Shown here: positions 6,381 through 7,945 of the stretch, piece by piece
Layout: the number at the start of each line of letters is the position of its first letter
How positions within the stretch are numbered: the stretch's first letter is position 1
Origin: Desulfobacterales bacterium
GTDB lineage: Bacteria > Desulfobacterota > Desulfobacteria > Desulfobacterales > 4be13
Reading direction: 5' to 3'
Assembly: GCA_029934695.1 (NCBI GenBank)
Contig: JAOZLU010000276.1
Location: 1-7,945 of the forward strand
Length of the DNA stretch: 7,945 nucleotides
Program-made: the position numbers and the translations under genes
Notes under the pieces: model-generated
Database searches by the model: none
Seen by the model: the letters and a program-made list of their open reading frames with translations, nothing else
What the model was told of the DNA's origin: nothing

Positions 6381-7708
6381 CAGTTTTCTCCTGCCTCAAG
6401 ATTTGCTATTGCTTTCTGAACGCCCGGAATTTCATATACTGCGGGATGGAGATCATACCACAGTTCTTTATTGAGGTAACGAAGCACAGCATGATTGGCG
6501 AGTATAATATCTGCTATTCTCCTGTGTTCATCATCCTCAATGGTGAGAACTTTTGATTTTGCCACTTTTGCCAGCCAGTCAAAGGTTTCTCCAGATACGA
6601 TCATAAGGTATTCATTGGCTATGTCGGCTATTATGCGATCAAGGGCACTGTCAGGAAGGGGATGCGTTTTATGGGCGATGGCCTTCTGGAGCATCTGAAC
6701 AATTTCACGGGGATAGCCGCCTGACCAGAGGAGCAGTTTTTCAATCCGCTCGTTTACATCTGGCCCGAAAATTTTTCCCAGAACAGCATCCGGCACACGT
6801 CTGTGTATGAGTTCAAGCGCAGCTTTAAGCCCTTGTTTGTATGGTTCACGATCTTTGGCACGAACCTTGATCATGGGAAGAAAAACGATATTCCTGATGC
6901 GGGTGGCGAGTGCCGAAGGGACTGTATAAAGAACATGCACAGGCAGACGCACATACGATGCGTTGCCCCTGAAAACCTTCTCAGCACTCGTGAGTACCTC
7001 ATGCCAGTTGGATGTGATTCCCCTAAGTCTTTCAAGAGAATCAAAAATAATGACAATTCCGTCCTTTTCAAATTTTCGAGTGACATGGTAATTGCGCATT
7101 TCTAATTCACGTTTTGCGTCTTCTACAAACTTCAGGATATTTGAAGTGACATCTTCTCTTATGCGCTGGCGTAATGTGGGACGGCTCTTCATTTCAAATA
7201 CAAGCTTACCTGCTGACGGAATGGCAAACTCCCCTTTGCCCATTTCTACGTCGGTATTCTGCAACCAATTCCATAATCGTTTGAAATATCCCTCATCAAG
7301 TGCTTTTTCCGGGGAACCTCCCTCCTGCTCAATGATTGCCTTTTCAGTGGCATAAACGACCGCGGTTATAATATCCGTTACTTCAATCGGGTTGGACAAG
7401 TCAATCACTTCTTCCGCGTTAATGAAGACCGGAAAAAGATTGCCCTCATCCGGGTCGGAGAGCCGCTTTATCAGCCGTTTCAGTTCGGTGGTCTTGCCTG
7501 AACCCGGAAGGCCGGTGAAAAGTTTGAAAGCCGGTTTATCCGAAAGCACGATCTCTTCCACAAGCTTGTCTGTCCAATTCACGCCTCGGATGAAATCACG
7601 GTTTTCCTCTCCGAAAGCATCCAAATCCACATTGCGCTCGTCATCAGGTTCCAGAGGCTCATAAGGGTCACAAAGATTGTAGTATTTCTTTCTGGTCTTG
7701 AAGTCCAT
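6380..7708 (-). CDS. AAA/STAND-like P-loop ATPase coupled to the NACHT protein
   Basis: A 442-aa soluble ATPase. The N-terminus (YYNLCDPYEPLEPDDERNVDL, about 9-29) precedes Walker A GLPGSGKTT (66-74). The Walker B is GIVIIFDSLERL (217-228), unusual in having Asp-Ser-Leu-Glu rather than DE. SGGYPREIVQML (329-340) resembles the ORC/Cdc6-STAND GGxPR sensor motif. The C-terminus (residues 395-430, with LRYLNKELWYDLHPAV) looks like a winged helix. The insert between Walker A and B (about 125-210) is charged and probably helical. It is the first gene of a two-gene operon; its Shine-Dalgarno GGGGAGAG lies in the 55-bp repeat, 6 nt from the ATG. The likely role is regulation of, or assembly with, the NACHT protein, inferred only from coupling. 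No enzymatic effector domain is seen. Confidence 0.85.
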   Translation of the reverse strand: MDFKTRKKYYNLCDPYEPLEPDDERNVDLDAFGEENRDFIRGVNWTDKLVEEIVLSDKPAFKLFTGLPGSGKTTELKRLIKRLSDPDEGNLFPVFINAEEVIDLSNPIEVTDIITAVVYATEKAIIEQEGGSPEKALDEGYFKRLWNWLQNTDVEMGKGEFAIPSAGKLVFEMKSRPTLRQRIREDVTSNILKFVEDAKRELEMRNYHVTRKFEKDGIVIIFDSLERLRGITSNWHEVLTSAEKVFRGNASYVRLPVHVLYTVPSALATRIRNIVFLPMIKVRAKDREPYKQGLKAALELIHRRVPDAVLGKIFGPDVNERIEKLLLWSGGYPREIVQMLQKAIAHKTHPLPDSALDRIIADIANEYLMIVSGETFDWLAKVAKSKVLTIEDDEHRRIADIILANHAVLRYLNKELWYDLHPAVYEIPGVQKAIANLEAGEN

Positions 7709-7762
7709 TCTGTTCTCTCCCCATGTAAATCCGGTGAAAAATGTATGTTTGTAATGATAAAT
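7708..7762. repeat. 55-bp exact direct repeat, copy 1 (contains ATPase leader and start)
   Basis: This sequence, from TTCTGTTCTCTCCCC to GTAATGATAAAT, is identical to 7891-7945. On the minus strand it supplies the Shine-Dalgarno sequence and the first base of the ATPase start codon. The flanking bases on the ATPase side differ between the copies (A at 7707, T at 7890). Confidence 0.95.
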
Positions 7763-7789
7763 GGTGGGTTTCGCTTCGCTTCACCCACC
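7763..7789. repeat. REP-like palindrome GGTGGGT ... ACCCACC
   Basis: GGTGGGT (7763-7769) pairs with ACCCACC (7783-7789), a perfect 7-bp stem with a 13-nt loop TTCGCTTCGCTTC. From memory, the CCTAC-flanked form of this palindrome is a widespread dispersed extragenic repeat in proteobacteria and relatives. It sits between the mobA tail and the ATPase leader. There is no T-tract after it on the minus strand. Confidence 0.75.
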
Positions 7790-7796
7790 CTACATT

Positions 7797-7945
7797 TTAC
7801 ATTCTTTGAATTGGGTGTATTATTTCTTCGGCTCTGTTCAGATCTTCCGGGGTGTTAATATTAAAAAAAGATATCAGATCGGGGTCTTTTTTCTGTTCTC
7901 TCCCCATGTAAATCCGGTGAAAAATGTATGTTTGTAATGATAAAT
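7797..7945 (-). pseudogene. mobA: C-terminal tail of MobA-type molybdenum cofactor guanylyltransferase
   Basis: The minus strand encodes KDPDLISFFNINTPEDL and then NRAEEIIHPIQRM before a TAA at 7799-7797. SFFNINTPEDLNRAEEI is the characteristic end of MobA, which attaches GMP to molybdopterin. The frame stays open to the window edge, but upstream of KKDPDL it enters the 55-bp repeat, giving LSLQTYIFHRIYMGREQ, which does not look like MobA. An ATG at 7907 could start a 36-residue peptide. Either the gene is truncated here by the repeat, or the junction is an assembly artefact and an intact mobA lies beyond. The catalytic N-terminal nucleotide-binding part is not in the window. Confidence 0.6.
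7891..7945. repeat. 55-bp exact direct repeat, copy 2 (ends at window edge)
   Basis: Identical to 7708-7762, 183 bp away in the same orientation, and ending exactly on the last base of the window. On the minus strand it runs directly into the mobA tail rather than the ATPase gene. Confidence 0.95.

Overview
The window is a compact stretch in which every supported gene lies on the minus strand. In transcription order (right to left) they are: the C-terminal tail of a MobA-type molybdenum cofactor guanylyltransferase; a 442-aa P-loop ATPase; a 742-aa NACHT-type STAND ATPase; a MoaE-like molybdopterin synthase large subunit; a small ribbon-helix-helix (RHH) antitoxin-like protein; an antitoxin/RelE-like toxin pair; and a long molybdopterin oxidoreductase related to acetylene hydratase. 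Long plus-strand ORFs opposite the large genes are judged to be shadows.

Organism: the MoaE variant, the acetylene-hydratase-like oxidoreductase, the many toxin-antitoxin genes and the AT-rich short-word repeats between genes together suggest a sulfate-reducing or related anaerobic member of the Desulfobacterota, Desulfobacterales-like. This is inferred from protein flavour and repeat style, not from a marker gene.

Layout: (1) 1-160 is an AT-rich composite minisatellite that runs into the last codons of the oxidoreductase. (2) 143-2230 is the oxidoreductase; a near-identical inverted copy of the minisatellite unit lies just upstream of its start. (3) 2359-3092 is an overlapping antitoxin-toxin operon. 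(4) 3219-3527 is an RHH antitoxin-like gene with no visible toxin. (5) 3594-3677 holds CACAAAG repeats and a strong hairpin. (6) 3682-4038 is moaE, preceded by four TTTTAGG-type heptamers and a palindrome. (7) 4152-7708 is a translationally coupled ATPase-NACHT pair, the best candidate for an undescribed conflict or signalling system. (8) 7708-7945 holds a REP-like palindrome, the mobA tail, and two exact 55-bp repeats, the second ending precisely at the window edge.

How the parts fit: mobA tail, moaE and the oxidoreductase are all molybdenum or tungsten pterin-cofactor functions and may be the backbone of one neighbourhood. The ATPase-NACHT pair sits between mobA and moaE, and the toxin-antitoxin genes sit between moaE and the oxidoreductase, as if accessory modules had been placed at the repeat-rich junctions. 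The exact 55-bp repeat at the right edge is also what a k=55 de Bruijn assembly break would produce, so the gene order at 7763-7945 should be treated with caution.
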